DNA of 64,000 bases from Collinsella sp. GTDB lineage: Bacteria > Actinomycetota > Coriobacteriia > Coriobacteriales > Coriobacteriaceae. The DNA lies in assembly GCA_018368345.1 (NCBI GenBank), contig JAGZEK010000006.1:1-64000 (forward strand). The letters are read 5' to 3'. A program made the translations under genes and the position numbers. The notes below the pieces were generated by a model, which saw only the letters and a list, made by a program, of their open reading frames with translations, was not told where the DNA came from and ran no database searches. Below, one piece after another: positions 49,464 to 58,403 of the stretch. Numbering within the stretch: position 1 is the stretch's first letter; each line of letters opens with the position of its first letter.

Positions 49464-51215
49464 ATGTCGCAAAACGATCGAACTCAACTGATTCCCGATC
49501 CGCAGCAGCCGAGCAGGCACACCGGCGGCGTTCAGTCACCGCGTCCTATCGCGCCGAGCCACGGTCAGCAGCGTGGTGCGGCAAACGCTTCCCAACGCCA
49601 GAACCAACAGCGACAGCAGCGTCAACAACGTCAGCAGCGTCAACAACGTCAGCAGCGCCAGGTAAACGGCAATGCGCCCAAGCAGCCCCCCACGCACGCT
49701 CGAGGCGATCGCGGCCCCGCGCGCAAGTCCGTCGGCAACAATAAGTCGGGCAAAAAGACGACGCTCTTTGTCGTCCTGGGTCTTATCGTCATTGTCTATA
49801 TCGTAGGCATCGTAGCGTTTTCGCAGGTAGCCTACCCCAACACCACCATTGCCGGCGTCGACGTCTCGTTCTCCAACGCTTCGTCTGCCGCCACCAAGGT
49901 CAACTCGGCATGGAAGCACTATAAGCTCACCGTGACAGGCGATGACTTTAACTGGACCTATCAGCCCGAGTCCGATGAACCTATCGTCGATGGCGAAGCT
50001 GCCGCAAAAGAAATCATCAACCACAACGAAGCCTTTATTTGGCCGATCCGCCTTGTGGAATCCTTAAGCGGCAAGACCAAAACAACCGCTACCTCCAACG
50101 AAGTCGATCTTGATCAAGACGTCGACCTGTCCATGCTCTCCGATACCTTTGACCAAAAGCAGTTTGAGAAGGATCTGGGCGCCGCCATCGACGAGTTTAA
50201 CGAGGGGCGTTCGGGCACGTTCGAGGCCAATAGCTCCTATGACGAGCAGGCCGGCAAGTTTACCGTCGAGAAGGCGCGCTCCAACGAAAAACTCAACCGC
50301 GAGCATGTCATTAAGTATGCCGAGCTCGAGCTTGCCTCGCTGGCCGAGACCGTAGATCTTTCCAAGCTCGGCAACGATGCCTATGAGCCGCTCAATGGAA
50401 CTCTGACCGATAATCAGATTCAGGCCGCATGCGATGCCGCCAACAACTTCCTGGGCGTCAACGTGACACTCAAGCTCAACGGCGAGGATGCCGGCAAGGT
50501 TGATGGCAGCTCCGTGTTACAGTGGATCAGCTTTGCCGATCCGGCCAATCCCACGCTCGATACGTCGCGGATCAGCAGCTGGGCAGCCGAACTCGCCAAC
50601 GGCTTTAATACCGTGGGCTCCACTCGCTGGTGGACGCGCGCCGATGGCAAACAGTGCGCCGTCGAAGGCGGTGACTTTGGTTGGTCTATCGATAGCAGCT
50701 CGCTCGCCAAGCAGGTCGAGGACGCCATTAACAACAAGCAGACCGGCGAAATCGAGATCAAGTACTCCCAGAAGGCCGACACCTTTACCGCAAAGGGAGA
50801 GCCCGACTGGAAGGCGTATATCGACGTCGACCTGTCAGAGCAGCACGCGCGCTACTATGACGAGAGCGGCAATATCGTGTGGGAGGCCAACTTTATTTCC
50901 GGCAAACCGGGCGAAGACGCCACCCCCGAGGGCGTGTGGCAGATCAACAGCAACGACGGCGGCAGCACCCTGATCGGAGCCAAGGACCCCGAGACGGGTA
51001 AGCCCAAATACGAGAGCCCGGTGAGCTACTGGATGCCGTTCGAGGGCAACATGATCGGTTTCCACGATGCCACCTGGCAAAACGACAAGAGCTTCGATAA
51101 CGCCGAGTCGTACAAGTGGTGCGGCAGCCACGGTTGCATCAACCTGCGCCTGGCAGACGCCAAGGCACTTCACGACTGCATCAAAGTCGGCCTGTGCGTG
51201 GTTGTCCACTCGTAG
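49464..51215 (+). CDS. membrane-anchored L,D-transpeptidase (YkuD) with Gln/Arg repeat tail in the cytosol
   Basis: This 583-residue protein cross-links peptidoglycan or attaches proteins to it. An N-terminal cytosolic part contains a Gln-Arg run (repeats of RQQRQQ, about 45-70) encoded by 18-base tandem repeats. One membrane helix follows (LFVVLGLIVIVYIVGIVAF, about 96-115). The outside part holds a PG_binding_4-like region with VSFSNASSAATKVNSAW. The C-terminal YkuD domain has VDLSEQHARYYDESGNIVWEANFISGKPGEDATPEG and the catalytic SHGCINLR (about 555). The start is 49464 with AAGGA about 10 bases upstream; an ATG at 49455 is too close to it. Family certain; exact cross-link type unknown. 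Confidence 0.9.
   Translation: MSQNDRTQLIPDPQQPSRHTGGVQSPRPIAPSHGQQRGAANASQRQNQQRQQRQQRQQRQQRQQRQVNGNAPKQPPTHARGDRGPARKSVGNNKSGKKTTLFVVLGLIVIVYIVGIVAFSQVAYPNTTIAGVDVSFSNASSAATKVNSAWKHYKLTVTGDDFNWTYQPESDEPIVDGEAAAKEIINHNEAFIWPIRLVESLSGKTKTTATSNEVDLDQDVDLSMLSDTFDQKQFEKDLGAAIDEFNEGRSGTFEANSSYDEQAGKFTVEKARSNEKLNREHVIKYAELELASLAETVDLSKLGNDAYEPLNGTLTDNQIQAACDAANNFLGVNVTLKLNGEDAGKVDGSSVLQWISFADPANPTLDTSRISSWAAELANGFNTVGSTRWWTRADGKQCAVEGGDFGWSIDSSSLAKQVEDAINNKQTGEIEIKYSQKADTFTAKGEPDWKAYIDVDLSEQHARYYDESGNIVWEANFISGKPGEDATPEGVWQINSNDGGSTLIGAKDPETGKPKYESPVSYWMPFEGNMIGFHDATWQNDKSFDNAESYKWCGSHGCINLRLADAKALHDCIKVGLCVVVHS
49614..49658 (+). repeat. 18-base tandem repeat inside the L,D-transpeptidase gene
   Basis: The unit CAGCAGCGTCAACAACGT occurs at 49614-49631 and exactly again at 49632-49649, with a partial third copy. 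It encodes the Gln/Arg run of the cytosolic part. Copy number may vary between strains. Confidence 0.7.
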
Positions 51216-51284
51216 TGCAACGCGCGCATTCCTACAACGTGGAACCGCTGCGACCAATCTAACAGTTCCGAAAGAAACCGTCCT

Positions 51285-51312
51285 ATGCGCCCGCCCCAAC
51301 CGGTGGGCGCAT
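51285..51312 (+). terminator. hairpin between the L,D-transpeptidase and macA-like genes
   Basis: ATGCGCCC (51285-51292) and GGGCGCAT (51305-51312) form an eight-base-pair stem with a 12-base loop, followed by AT-rich sequence that includes TATAAT (51312-51317). It may act as a weak terminator or mark a promoter for the export genes. Confidence 0.45.
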
Positions 51313-51347
51313 ATAATTATCGAGGTTCTTTCTATAAAGGAGACGCT

Positions 51348-52784
51348 ATGCCGAATGTCCCCACGATCACCCCGGGCCCAGATGATACCGAGCGCACGCC
51401 CGAAGGTGCCACCGAAACGATTCCTCTGATTACAAACGTACATGCCGACAAGCAGAGCGGACGCGCGAACGATACGGCCGAGATTTCCGATGAAGAGGCA
51501 TATGCCAAGCTCAAGGCAAAGCGTGCCGAACGTCGACGCAAAAAGCTGATTCGACGCGGTATTGCCGCCGGTGTCGTGGGTGCTATCGCGCTCATTGCCA
51601 TTGTCGCAACCCTGGTTATAAATGCGCAGCCACAGGGCGCTAGCGGGCCTGTGACCGACATGGTGTCCGACGGCACGTTTACCACAACGGTCGAGGCGAA
51701 AGGCCAGCTCAAACCTATTTCGTCCTCAGTGATCTCCCCTTCTGTCGACGGTACGGTCGATTCGATCAACGTGCAGGCGGGCCAATCCGTCAACGAGGGC
51801 GACGTGCTCATGACCATTAAAAACGACGAGCTCGATCGCAACGTTGCCGAGGCGCAGCGTGCAGTTGCAGCCGCTCAAGAAGACCTCGCCAACGCGCAGA
51901 AAGCCGCAGCTGCCGCGCAGGCCACCCCAAAGACGGACGTCGATGAAGCTTCCGCAGGGGCTGGCATCCCCGCCGCATCAACGGACACGAACGCCGTATC
52001 GGACGCGCAGCGCAGCCTCGCATCGGCCCAGGCAAACCTCGATCAGGCGAATGCCAAGGCAGCCAGCCGTACGGTCACGGCCCCGAGCTCGGGTAGCATC
52101 GTGGAGCTCAACGCCAAGGTGGGCGCCACGGTAACAGGCGGCATGATCATGGGCGAAAGCGACACGAGCGGCGGCAAGCAGTGCACGCAGATCGCCGACC
52201 TGTCCAAAATGAAGGTGACCGTGCAGGTGGGCGAAAAGGACATCGCCAAGATCGCCGTTGGGCAGAGCACCAACGTCACGTATCCCGCGTTTCCCGATAT
52301 CGTGAGCCAGGGCACCGTCACGGCTATCGCGTCGGTAGCAAACTCCGACGCCGCCAACGGTGGCGGCGGCAGCGTAACCTTTAACGTCGACATTCTCATC
52401 GAGGCGCCCGACGCGCGCCTGAAGCCGGGCATGACGGCCGAGGTATCGGTGGTGACCGAGCAGCTCGACGACGTGGTGATGGTGCCGACGATGGCGCTTA
52501 TGACCGAAGACGGCGAACACTATTACGTCAACGTGGCGACTGATGACGAGGGCAAGCAAACCCGTCGCGTGAAGGTGACCGTCGTGACGCAAAACGACAA
52601 CGAAGCCGTAGTCGGCAAGACACAGGTCAAGCGCGACGACCAGGGCAACGAGATCAACCCCAACGTGCCGGTTACCAAGCTGCGCGATGGCGACACCCTC
52701 GTCATGGACACCGGAGCGGACGCAACGGCTGACGGTGGCTACAGCGCGGATTCGGGCAGTATGTCTGACGATGAGGGCATGTAA
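51348..52784 (+). CDS. macA: MacA-like membrane-fusion (adaptor) protein of an ABC exporter
   Basis: This 478-residue HlyD/RND-type adaptor has a cytosolic N-terminal stretch of about 65 residues and a membrane anchor (GIAAGVVGAIALIAIVATLVI, about 67-87). A split lipoyl/barrel-sandwich domain follows (LKPISSSVISPSVDGTVDSINVQAGQSVNEGDVLM and RTVTAPSSGSIVELNAKVGATV) around a coiled coil rich in Ala/Gln. The beta-barrel part has VPTMALMTEDGEHYYV. It would link the ABC pump to the cell envelope. The start at 51348 has AAAGGAG 6 bases upstream. The stop and the next ATG overlap (TAATG). The substrate is unknown. Confidence 0.87.
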   Translation: MPNVPTITPGPDDTERTPEGATETIPLITNVHADKQSGRANDTAEISDEEAYAKLKAKRAERRRKKLIRRGIAAGVVGAIALIAIVATLVINAQPQGASGPVTDMVSDGTFTTTVEAKGQLKPISSSVISPSVDGTVDSINVQAGQSVNEGDVLMTIKNDELDRNVAEAQRAVAAAQEDLANAQKAAAAAQATPKTDVDEASAGAGIPAASTDTNAVSDAQRSLASAQANLDQANAKAASRTVTAPSSGSIVELNAKVGATVTGGMIMGESDTSGGKQCTQIADLSKMKVTVQVGEKDIAKIAVGQSTNVTYPAFPDIVSQGTVTAIASVANSDAANGGGGSVTFNVDILIEAPDARLKPGMTAEVSVVTEQLDDVVMVPTMALMTEDGEHYYVNVATDDEGKQTRRVKVTVVTQNDNEAVVGKTQVKRDDQGNEINPNVPVTKLRDGDTLVMDTGADATADGGYSADSGSMSDDEGM

Positions 52785-53557
52785 TGCGTTCCGTTATCGA
52801 CATCCGCAACGTGCACCGCATCTTTGAGAGCGAGGCGGGGTGCGCCCACATCCTGCACAACGTGAGCATGGTGGTAAATCCCGGCGAATTCGTCGCTATC
52901 ACTGGCCCCTCGGGCTCGGGCAAATCAACGCTCATGAACATCCTAGGCGGCCTGGATAAGCCAACGGCGGGCGACTACTACCTGCAAGGGCTCAACGTGG
53001 CCGAGCTCGATGATGACGAGCTCACCGAAGTTCGCGCCCTGAGCATTGGCTTTGTCTTTCAGAGCTTCAACCTGCTGCCGCGCCTGTCGGTTATCGAAAA
53101 CGTCATGCTGCCGCTGGCCTACACCAATGTGCCCCGTAGCCAGCGCGAAATGCGCGCCGTGCACGCGCTGCAGGCCGTCACGCTGCCCGTCGATCACTGG
53201 GACCACCGCATATCCAAGCTCTCGGGCGGCCAGATGCAGCGCGTCGCCATCGCGCGCGCCCTCGTCAATGACCCGCCCATAATTCTTGCCGACGAGCCGA
53301 CGGGAAACCTGGACTCCGCGACTGGAGCGCTTGTGATGGAGACCTTCCATAAGCTCCAGAAGCGCGGTAAAACCATCGTTCTTATCACACACGACCCCGG
53401 CATCGCCGCCGAGGCCGACCGTGCCGTGACCATCCGCGACGGTCGCATTCACGACGGCGCGTATATTCCACATGCACCGCGGACCCTGCGCAGCGCCGTA
53501 GATAGCCTGCCCATGATTTCCGCCTCCGCCAACCCGCCGAAAGGAGTGGTGGCATGA
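52784..53557 (+). CDS. macB: MacB-type ABC transporter ATPase
   Basis: This 257-residue ATPase powers the exporter. It has Walker A GPSGSGKSTLMN (about 46-57), Q-loop FVFQSFNLLPRLSV, signature LSGGQMQRVAIARAL (about 146-160), Walker B PIILADEPTGNLDS (about 166-179) and an H-loop LITHDP. It is of the LolD/MacB (FtsE-like) group. It overlaps macA by 1 base and the permease gene by 4 bases, so the three are coupled. Here the ATPase and permease are separate proteins, unlike E. coli MacB. Confidence 0.93.
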   Translation: MRSVIDIRNVHRIFESEAGCAHILHNVSMVVNPGEFVAITGPSGSGKSTLMNILGGLDKPTAGDYYLQGLNVAELDDDELTEVRALSIGFVFQSFNLLPRLSVIENVMLPLAYTNVPRSQREMRAVHALQAVTLPVDHWDHRISKLSGGQMQRVAIARALVNDPPIILADEPTGNLDSATGALVMETFHKLQKRGKTIVLITHDPGIAAEADRAVTIRDGRIHDGAYIPHAPRTLRSAVDSLPMISASANPPKGVVA

Positions 53558-54768
53558 GTGCCCGCGATCTCATCCAGGAAGCCCTTCACTCGCTCGAGGC
53601 CAACAAGGGGCGCAGCCTGCTCACCATCCTGGGCATCGTCATCGGCATCGCCTCGGTTATCGCCATGACTTCGCTCATCGGCGGCATCCAAAACAGCCTG
53701 GTCAACAGTCTGGGCCTCAATGCGGCACGCATGGTGCAAATCTATTCGTCGCAAGAACTCACCGAGTCGGACATCGAGAAGCTTCAAAAACTGGTGCCGC
53801 AGATTGAGCAAATCGGCATTGTCGACAGCGCCTATACCGAGTACAAGACCGGCGATAAAAGCTATACCGTCATGGCGCAGGGCGTCGATAGCGACATGCT
53901 CGACGCGGTGGGCGCCAGCAAGCTCGTTGCGGGGCGCACCTATTCCCAGGCCGAGTCCCAATCAGGCTCGCGCGTGGCGCTCATCAGCCGCGGCGGCGCC
54001 GATCAGCTTTACGGCAACGAACAGGATGCCCTGGGGAAAACCATCAAGGTGTCCAACGGCGAGGTGCAGATTGTCGGCGTGATTGATGGCGGCAGCGACT
54101 CCATGGGCTCGCTCACGCTGTATATGCCACGCGAAACCATCGCCGGGCTGTTTGGCGACGAGAATCCTTCATTCCCCAGCGTGACGGCACTTGCCGCCGA
54201 GGGCACGGACATGGATGAGCTCTGCAAGACCATCGAGTCCAAGGTGCGCGCGATGAAGGGCATCGAGGAGGAGGATGAGTACGACAGTGTATCGGCGACA
54301 TCCATGAAAAGCGCCATCGATGCACTCAACTCCTTTATGGGTGCGTTCTCGCTCATCATGGGTGCTGTCGCCAGCATCTCGCTGCTTGTCGGCGGTATCG
54401 GCATTATGAATATGATGCTCACCAACGTGACTGAGCGCATCCGCGAGATCGGTATTCGCCGTGCCCTCGGCGCCAGTCGTCGCGATATCACCGCGCAGTT
54501 TTTGGCCGAGTCCTCGGCACTGTGCGTCACCGGTGGCCTGCTGGGTGTCCTGATTGGCTATCTGCTGGCCTGGGGCCTCGCGATGTTTGCCGCAGGATCA
54601 GGGGTTCTCAGCGAACTCGGTGCCAGCGGGCAAATCACGCCGAGCTTTTCAATCGCCACGGTACTGCTGGCCTTCGGCGTCTCCGTCGGCATCGGCGTAA
54701 TCTTTGGCTTCTACCCCGCTCGCCGCGCGGCAAAGCTCGATCCTGTCGAATGTCTGCGCTACCAGTAA
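53554..54768 (+). CDS. MacB/FtsX-type ABC transporter permease
   Basis: This 404-residue membrane protein has the MacB permease layout: an N-terminal helix (SLLTILGIVIGIASVIAM, about 21-38), a long extracellular MacB-periplasmic-core-like domain (about 40-265), and three C-terminal helices within FtsX (IMGAVASISLLVGGIGIMNMMLTNVTERIREIGIRRALGASRRDI, about 268-312, then two further helices). It forms the mechanical part of the exporter with the two preceding genes. Likely substrates are peptides, lipids or antibiotics; none can be chosen. Confidence 0.92.
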   Translation: MSARDLIQEALHSLEANKGRSLLTILGIVIGIASVIAMTSLIGGIQNSLVNSLGLNAARMVQIYSSQELTESDIEKLQKLVPQIEQIGIVDSAYTEYKTGDKSYTVMAQGVDSDMLDAVGASKLVAGRTYSQAESQSGSRVALISRGGADQLYGNEQDALGKTIKVSNGEVQIVGVIDGGSDSMGSLTLYMPRETIAGLFGDENPSFPSVTALAAEGTDMDELCKTIESKVRAMKGIEEEDEYDSVSATSMKSAIDALNSFMGAFSLIMGAVASISLLVGGIGIMNMMLTNVTERIREIGIRRALGASRRDITAQFLAESSALCVTGGLLGVLIGYLLAWGLAMFAAGSGVLSELGASGQITPSFSIATVLLAFGVSVGIGVIFGFYPARRAAKLDPVECLRYQ

Positions 54769-54780
54769 GCCACCACCAAC

Positions 54781-54849
54781 AAGTTGCGGTGAATTAGGGA
54801 CTGAATATGCTATCTAGCAGCAAAAACAGACACTATTTCACCGCAACTT
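54781..54849. repeat. REP-like inverted repeat, family A copy 2
   Basis: The arms AAGTTGCGGTGAA (54781-54793) and TTCACCGCAACTT (54837-54849) are perfect over 13 bases and remain similar further in. They share their core with the repeat at 38543-38609. As there, the element lies between convergent genes: the exporter permease and the cobalamin operon end. Confidence 0.72.
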
Positions 54850-54858
54850 ATTGAAGGG

Positions 54859-54939
54859 CTACTTGCGCCAGTTCCGGGCGTCATCCTCGAACTTTTGGCG
54901 GATGACGGTCTTGTACGGTTCGAGCTTGCTCGAGGCGCT
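54859..54939 (-). pseudogene. short transposase-like scrap (IS21 IstA-like)
   Basis: A minus-strand stretch of 26 codons reads SSKLEPYKTVIRQKFEDDARN and then WRK before a TAG. The SKLEPYK...I....EDD pattern resembles the N-terminal region of IS21-family IstA transposases (usually KLDPYK...). It has no start and is followed at once by the REP-like repeat. It may be a leftover of an insertion near the cobalamin operon. The evidence is one short match. Confidence 0.35.
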
Positions 54940-54979
54940 CCTCCTCGCGGGCGGGAGGGAACGCAGGCGCGGCGAGCGC

Positions 54980-55753
54980 CTAGCGCGCGAACTCCCGTAA
55001 GAGCGCGTCTTCCACTTCCCGAAGCGAAAGGGCCCCGTCTCCCTCAGCGGGACGGGTGACCACGATGCAGCGCGCTCCCACGTCGCGCGCGGCGGCAAGC
55101 TTCTCGGCCGTGCCGCCTACGGTTCCCGAGTCCTTGGTCACAAGCCACTGGGCTCCCACCTGCCGAAGCATCGCCTCGTTGAGCTCGCGGGTGAAGGGCC
55201 CCTGCATGCCGATGACGTGCGACGGCGAAAACCCCGCGTCGATGCACTTCGTTATAGCACCGGGCAGCGGGAGCACACGCACGAAGAAGCGCTCCGAGAA
55301 ATCGGCGACGCGCGTATAGGGAGCAAGCTCCTTGCTCCCCGTCGTGAGAAGCGCGCGACCCGGGTTCTCGGAGAGAAAGCGCGCCGCGCAGGCGATCGAC
55401 GCGACCGACACGACGCCTTTGGGCAGCGCCTCGGCCGCGCGCGCAAGGCGCAGGCATCGTACACCCACGGCGAGCGAAGCGGCTCGGATGTTGCCGCTTG
55501 CGAACGTAGCGAAGGGGTGCGTGGCGTCGACGACGATGCGCGCGCCGGAAAGCTCGCGCTCCATGTCGGCCTCGTCGAGCCTGCTCGCATGCACCTCGAT
55601 GCCCGGAAGCTCGCCCAAAAGCTCGCCTCCGTACTCGGTTGCCGCGTAGGCACGGGCGGGGATGCCCGCCCCGCTCGCCCATTCGCACAGAAGGCGGCCC
55701 TCGGTGGTGCCGGCGAAGATGCGCAGCGCCGGCGCGGATGCGGGCGCCGTCAC
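54980..55753 (-). CDS. cobK: precorrin-6A/cobalt-precorrin-6A reductase
   Basis: This 257-residue enzyme reduces the corrin ring intermediate precorrin-6A using NADPH. The sequence starts APALRIFAGTTEGRLLCEWA (Rossmann-like GTTEGR loop, about 12-18) and has IVVDATHPFATFASGNIRAA (about 73-92), GVRCLRLARA, LLTTGSKELAPY and VTKDSGTVGGTAEKLAAA (about 206-223), all typical of CobK/CbiJ. It overlaps the cbiC gene by 4 bases and is the last gene of the operon. The end lies just before the repeat and the transposase scrap. Confidence 0.9.
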   Translation of the reverse strand: MTAPASAPALRIFAGTTEGRLLCEWASGAGIPARAYAATEYGGELLGELPGIEVHASRLDEADMERELSGARIVVDATHPFATFASGNIRAASLAVGVRCLRLARAAEALPKGVVSVASIACAARFLSENPGRALLTTGSKELAPYTRVADFSERFFVRVLPLPGAITKCIDAGFSPSHVIGMQGPFTRELNEAMLRQVGAQWLVTKDSGTVGGTAEKLAAARDVGARCIVVTRPAEGDGALSLREVEDALLREFAR

Positions 55754-56391
55754 TTCGGGCCGCCTGGGCGCGTGATCTGGTAGAGCAGCGCGTTCATAAT
55801 GGCGGCCGCAACGGTCGAACCGCCCTTGCGACCCCTCGCGACGATGGCCGGCACGCGTCGCGCGAGTAGCTCCTCTTTCGCCTCGACCACGTTCACAAAC
55901 CCGACCGGCACCCCAACGACGAGCGCGGGCGCGATCTTCCCCGCGTCCATGAGCTCGGCGAGGCGCAGAAGTGCCGTGGGGGCGTTACCGACGGCCACGA
56001 TGAGCGGACCCTCGATGCCGCAAGCTTTGTCCATGCTCGCAACGGCGCGAGTCGTGCCCGCGGCGCGCGCAGCCGCGGCGACATTAGGGTCGGCCATGTA
56101 GCACACGGCCTTGCAGCCGAGCTTTGCGAGCGCGGGCTTGCTTATGCCTGCGAGCGCCATGTTCGTGTCGGTGAGCACCGTGGCCCCTGCGCGCAGTGCG
56201 TCGAGAGCACAGTGCGCGGCGTCATGGGTGAATACGAGGGAATCGGCGTACGAGAAGTCGGCAGTGGTGTGGATGACGCGCTTCACGACGGGCTCTTCAA
56301 GCGGCGGGAACGTGCGGCCGCCGAGCTCTTCGGTGATGATCTCGAAGCTGCGCCGCTCGATGTCGCCGGGCGCCATCTCCTTGGAATCCAT
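55750..56391 (-). CDS. cbiC: precorrin-8X methylmutase
   Basis: This 213-residue enzyme moves the C11 methyl group to C12, making hydrogenobyrinate or cobyrinate. The sequence has DIERRSFEIITEE near the start, the catalytic-type histidine in VIHTTADFSYADSLVFTHDA (about 39-58), and SMDKACGIEGPLIVAVGNAPTALLRL (about 117-142). GVPVGFVNVVEAKEELLARRVPAIVARGRKGGSTVAAAIMNALL closes the chain. It starts directly after the adenosyltransferase gene and overlaps cobK. Confidence 0.93.
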   Translation of the reverse strand: MDSKEMAPGDIERRSFEIITEELGGRTFPPLEEPVVKRVIHTTADFSYADSLVFTHDAAHCALDALRAGATVLTDTNMALAGISKPALAKLGCKAVCYMADPNVAAAARAAGTTRAVASMDKACGIEGPLIVAVGNAPTALLRLAELMDAGKIAPALVVGVPVGFVNVVEAKEELLARRVPAIVARGRKGGSTVAAAIMNALLYQITRPGGPK

Positions 56392-56907
56392 CTAGTACTC
56401 CACTCCTTCCCTTGCACCTATCCCCTGAGCGTAGGGGTGTTTCTCGCACCGCATCTCGGTTATGTAGTCGGCCTTCTCCACGATCTTGCGGGAAGGCGCG
56501 CGCCCGGTGAGCGCTACTTCGACGCCGCGCGCGGACATATCGAGCGCGCGGTCCACGAGCGCCTCGTCGACAAGCCCCTTCGAAAGCGCATCGAGTGCCT
56601 CGTCGAGCACGAGCAGCCCCTCCTGCGCGCCCTCGAGCTCGGCGAGCGCGGAAGCGAGGTTCCCATCGTGCAGCTCGCGCGTCGCGGCAAGTTCTTCCGA
56701 CGTCATGGACCAGGTAAACTTGTCCGACGCCTTCCCCGCGAACACGGGCACGCCGAAATGCTCGGCGAGCAGGCGCACCTCCCCGCTTTCGCCGTCTTTC
56801 AGGAACTGCACGACGACGACGCGGCGGCCTGCGGCGAGCATGCGAAGGGCGAGGCCCATCGTCGCCGTGGTCTTGCCTTTGCCGTCGCCATGATACACGT
56901 GGATCAT
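56392..56907 (-). CDS. cobO: cob(I)yrinic acid a,c-diamide adenosyltransferase
   Basis: This 171-residue CobA/CobO/BtuR-type enzyme adds the 5'-deoxyadenosyl group from ATP to cobalt. The start is MIHVYHGDGKGKTTATMGLALRML with the ATP loop GDGKGKTTA (about 7-15). It also has VVVVQFLKDGESGEV, LLVLDEALDALSKGLVD and VEVALTGRAPSRKIVEKADYITEM, all family features. The ATG at 56907 overlaps the cobQ stop (ATGA). A longer frame upstream lies inside cobQ and is not real. Confidence 0.95.
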   Translation of the reverse strand: MIHVYHGDGKGKTTATMGLALRMLAAGRRVVVVQFLKDGESGEVRLLAEHFGVPVFAGKASDKFTWSMTSEELAATRELHDGNLASALAELEGAQEGLLVLDEALDALSKGLVDEALVDRALDMSARGVEVALTGRAPSRKIVEKADYITEMRCEKHPYAQGIGAREGVEY

Positions 56908-58403
56908 ACGCCCTCCTCGATAATGCGGTAGACATACTCCATGTCGAGCGCCACGCGCACGGAGTCGGCCAGGCGGTCGAACTCGCGCGCACGGTGATCG
57001 GCCGCGGACGCCGCGCCCGCAGCACCCACGACGCTCTCGGGCAGGCCACGCATGCGCGCGAGCGAGCGCGCGAGGGCGAGCGCCACCCCCGGTTCGTCGA
57101 ACAGGCCGTGGAGATAGGTTCCAAACACGTTTCCGCAGGCCGCGCCTTCTGGTTTGCCGCCAATCGTGCCCGCAGGGGCGCAGGAGACGATCGTTTCGCC
57201 GTCGTGGATCTCGTACCCGCAAGCCGTCATGCCGTTCCACACCGAGAACGCGCCTTGGGCGCCTGTGATGCGCAGCTCCGACTGGGCGAGGCGCTTTTCC
57301 TCCCTGAACACCGTACTTGCAGGGATGAGCCCGAGCCCGCGCGCGGTGCCAGCGCCTTCCCTGCCGTGCGGGTCGGAAAGCTCGTCACCCAAAAGCTGGT
57401 AGCCTCCGCATATGCCGAGCACCGGCGTGCCCGCACCCGAAAGCGCGCGTACACAGGCTCCGATGCCGCTAGCCGCAAGCCAGCGCGCGTCGTCGAGCGT
57501 GGTCTTCGAGCCGGGGAGCACCACCAGGTCGGGTCGGCCCAGATCGGTCGTCGAGGAAACGTAGCGCACGCCCACGCCGGGCACGCGCGAAAGCGGGTCG
57601 AAGTCGGTGAAGTTCGACAGATGTGGAAGGCGCACGACGGCGACGTCGATGACGCCGCGCGCCTCGCGGGCAGATAGGCGCGGCGCGAGCGAGTCCTCGT
57701 CGTCCAGGTCGAGCGTAAGATACGGCACGACCCCCACGACGGGAACCCCGCACATCTTCTCGAGCGGGGCCAAACCCGGGCGCAGGATTTCCACATCGCC
57801 GCGGAACTTGTTCACCACAAGCCCCCGCAAAAGAGCGCGATCCTCGGGCGCAAAGAGCGCGACCGTGCCGTAGAGCTGGGCAAACACCCCGCCTGGGTCG
57901 ATGTCGCCCGCGAGCAGCACGGGGGAGGACACGGCGCGCGCGAGCCCCATGTTGACGATGTCGTTTTCGGCAAGGTTGATTTCGACGGGGCTGCCGGCGC
58001 CCTCGATGACGATGACGTCGTTTTCCTCCGCGAGCGAATCGAACGCCTCCAAAATCTGCGGCATGAACGCCTTCTTTCGCGCGAAGTAGTCCCTCGCAGC
58101 GAAGGCTCCCTGCGCCTTGCCGGCCACGATGAGCTGGCTTCGGTGGTCGCTTTCGGGCTTGAGCAGAATGGGGTTCATGCGCACGTCGGGCGCGATGCCG
58201 CACGCCTCGGCCTGCATGATCTGGGCGCGCCCCATCTCGAGCCCGTCGGCCGTGACACCGCTGTTGAGCGCCATGTTCTGGCTCTTGAAGGGAGCCACGC
58301 GCAGGCCGTCCTGCGAAAGCACACGGCACAGCCCCGCCGCAAGCAGGCTCTTCCCCGCGTTCGACATGGTGCCCTGGATCATGATGGGCTTCGCCCTACC
58401 CAC
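56904..58403 (-). CDS. cobQ: cobyric acid synthase (amidotransferase)
   Basis: This 499-residue ATP- and glutamine-dependent enzyme amidates four side chains of adenosylcobyrinic acid diamide. The N-terminal dethiobiotin-synthetase-like domain begins VGRAKPIMIQGTMSNAGKSLLAAGLCRVL with the ATP loop. FKSQNMALNS and VVIEGAGSPVEINL-type stretches follow. The C-terminal glutaminase part has the nucleophile cysteine in LGICGGYQLLGDEL (about 330) and the partner histidine in GTYLHGLFDEP (about 435). The start is a GTG at 58403, with a full AAGGAGG 9 bases upstream; it overlaps the cobD stop. Confidence 0.94.
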   Translation of the reverse strand: MGRAKPIMIQGTMSNAGKSLLAAGLCRVLSQDGLRVAPFKSQNMALNSGVTADGLEMGRAQIMQAEACGIAPDVRMNPILLKPESDHRSQLIVAGKAQGAFAARDYFARKKAFMPQILEAFDSLAEENDVIVIEGAGSPVEINLAENDIVNMGLARAVSSPVLLAGDIDPGGVFAQLYGTVALFAPEDRALLRGLVVNKFRGDVEILRPGLAPLEKMCGVPVVGVVPYLTLDLDDEDSLAPRLSAREARGVIDVAVVRLPHLSNFTDFDPLSRVPGVGVRYVSSTTDLGRPDLVVLPGSKTTLDDARWLAASGIGACVRALSGAGTPVLGICGGYQLLGDELSDPHGREGAGTARGLGLIPASTVFREEKRLAQSELRITGAQGAFSVWNGMTACGYEIHDGETIVSCAPAGTIGGKPEGAACGNVFGTYLHGLFDEPGVALALARSLARMRGLPESVVGAAGAASAADHRAREFDRLADSVRVALDMEYVYRIIEEGV

